Origin: CAYLOC01 sp964385195
GTDB lineage: Bacteria; Actinomycetota; Actinomycetes; Propionibacteriales; Nocardioidaceae
Assembly: GCA_964385195.1 (NCBI GenBank)
Contig: CAYLOC010000179.1
Span: 1 to 6,289 of the forward strand
Reading direction: 5' to 3'
Length of the DNA: 6,289 nt
The number at the start of each line of letters is the position of its first letter. Position 1 is the stretch's first letter. Shown here in pieces: positions 6,236 to 6,289 of this stretch. The notes beneath the pieces were generated by a model. The model saw only the letters and a program-made list of their open reading frames with translations. It searched no databases and had not been told where the DNA came from. The translations under genes were made by a program, and so were the position numbers.

Positions 6236-6289
6236 CCCCCTCTCGGTCGAGTGGGCCCGTTCTCTCGTTCGAACCGGCAATTCTTCTCA
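6236..6289 (+). repeat. Intergenic repeat, copy 2 (reaches window end)
   Basis: Starting 7 bases after the maf stop, this aligns without gaps to 5563-5616 (12 mismatches in 54) in the same orientation. It keeps the hairpin arms CCC-T-CTC (6238-6244) and GAG-T-GGG (6249-6255) around a 4-base loop, with one T-T mismatch in the stem. It also holds an 8-base palindrome GTTCGAAC (6267-6274) and ends in TTCTTCTCA at the edge, so it may continue. The stretch GAACCGTCA at 6227-6235, which includes the last two bases of the maf stop codon, resembles the GAACCGGCA at 6271-6279, suggesting an internal half-unit. Confidence 0.68.

Noticed and set aside
6267..6274. GTTCGAAC as a LexA/SOS operator
   Set aside because: The mycobacterial SOS box is, as I recall, TCGAAC-N4-GTTCGA with a spacer and the half-sites in the other order. 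This is a short self-palindrome inside the repeat and downstream of maf.

Overview
The window is 6289 bases of GC-rich DNA from an actinobacterium. Evidence for this is the strong G/C bias at third codon positions, frequent 4-base start/stop overlaps, apparent leaderless promoters (a TANNNT hexamer 6-8 bases before the start codon), and a gene order recalled from Mycobacterium and Streptomyces. I cannot place it below phylum. Genes fill nearly everything: no gene-free stretch exceeds about 100 bases, and each one is described below.

Left part, minus strand, read right to left: a monofunctional biotin-protein ligase (991-1848), a two-helix membrane protein with a bacterial PH domain (359-898), and the N-terminal 120 codons of an adenylate/guanylate cyclase-type protein (1-362) that runs off the left edge. 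The last two overlap by 4 bases. An 80-base gap between the ligase and PH genes carries a long symmetric hairpin.

Centre and right, plus strand: the carboxyltransferase beta subunit of an acyl-CoA (probably propionyl-CoA) carboxylase (1873-3510), its small epsilon subunit (3507-3758), a DUF885 putative metallopeptidase (3843-5537) with its own predicted leaderless promoter, and a Maf-family nucleotide pyrophosphatase (5629-6228).

Biotin ligase attaches biotin to the carrier domain of the carboxylase alpha subunit, which is not in this window. The beta subunit moves the carboxyl group onto acyl-CoA, and epsilon stabilises the alpha-beta complex. Ligase and beta subunit are divergently transcribed from start codons only 24 bases apart. 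Two -10-like hexamers there overlap by 2 bases, which suggests one bidirectional promoter driving two leaderless messages.

The least expected structure is a pair of related intergenic repeats, a 54-base core about 78% identical without gaps, in the same orientation on both sides of maf (5563-5616 and 6236-6289). The second reaches the window edge. I found no mobile element, CRISPR array, tRNA or rRNA. The genes themselves are ordinary; the novelty, if any, lies in the intergenic DNA.
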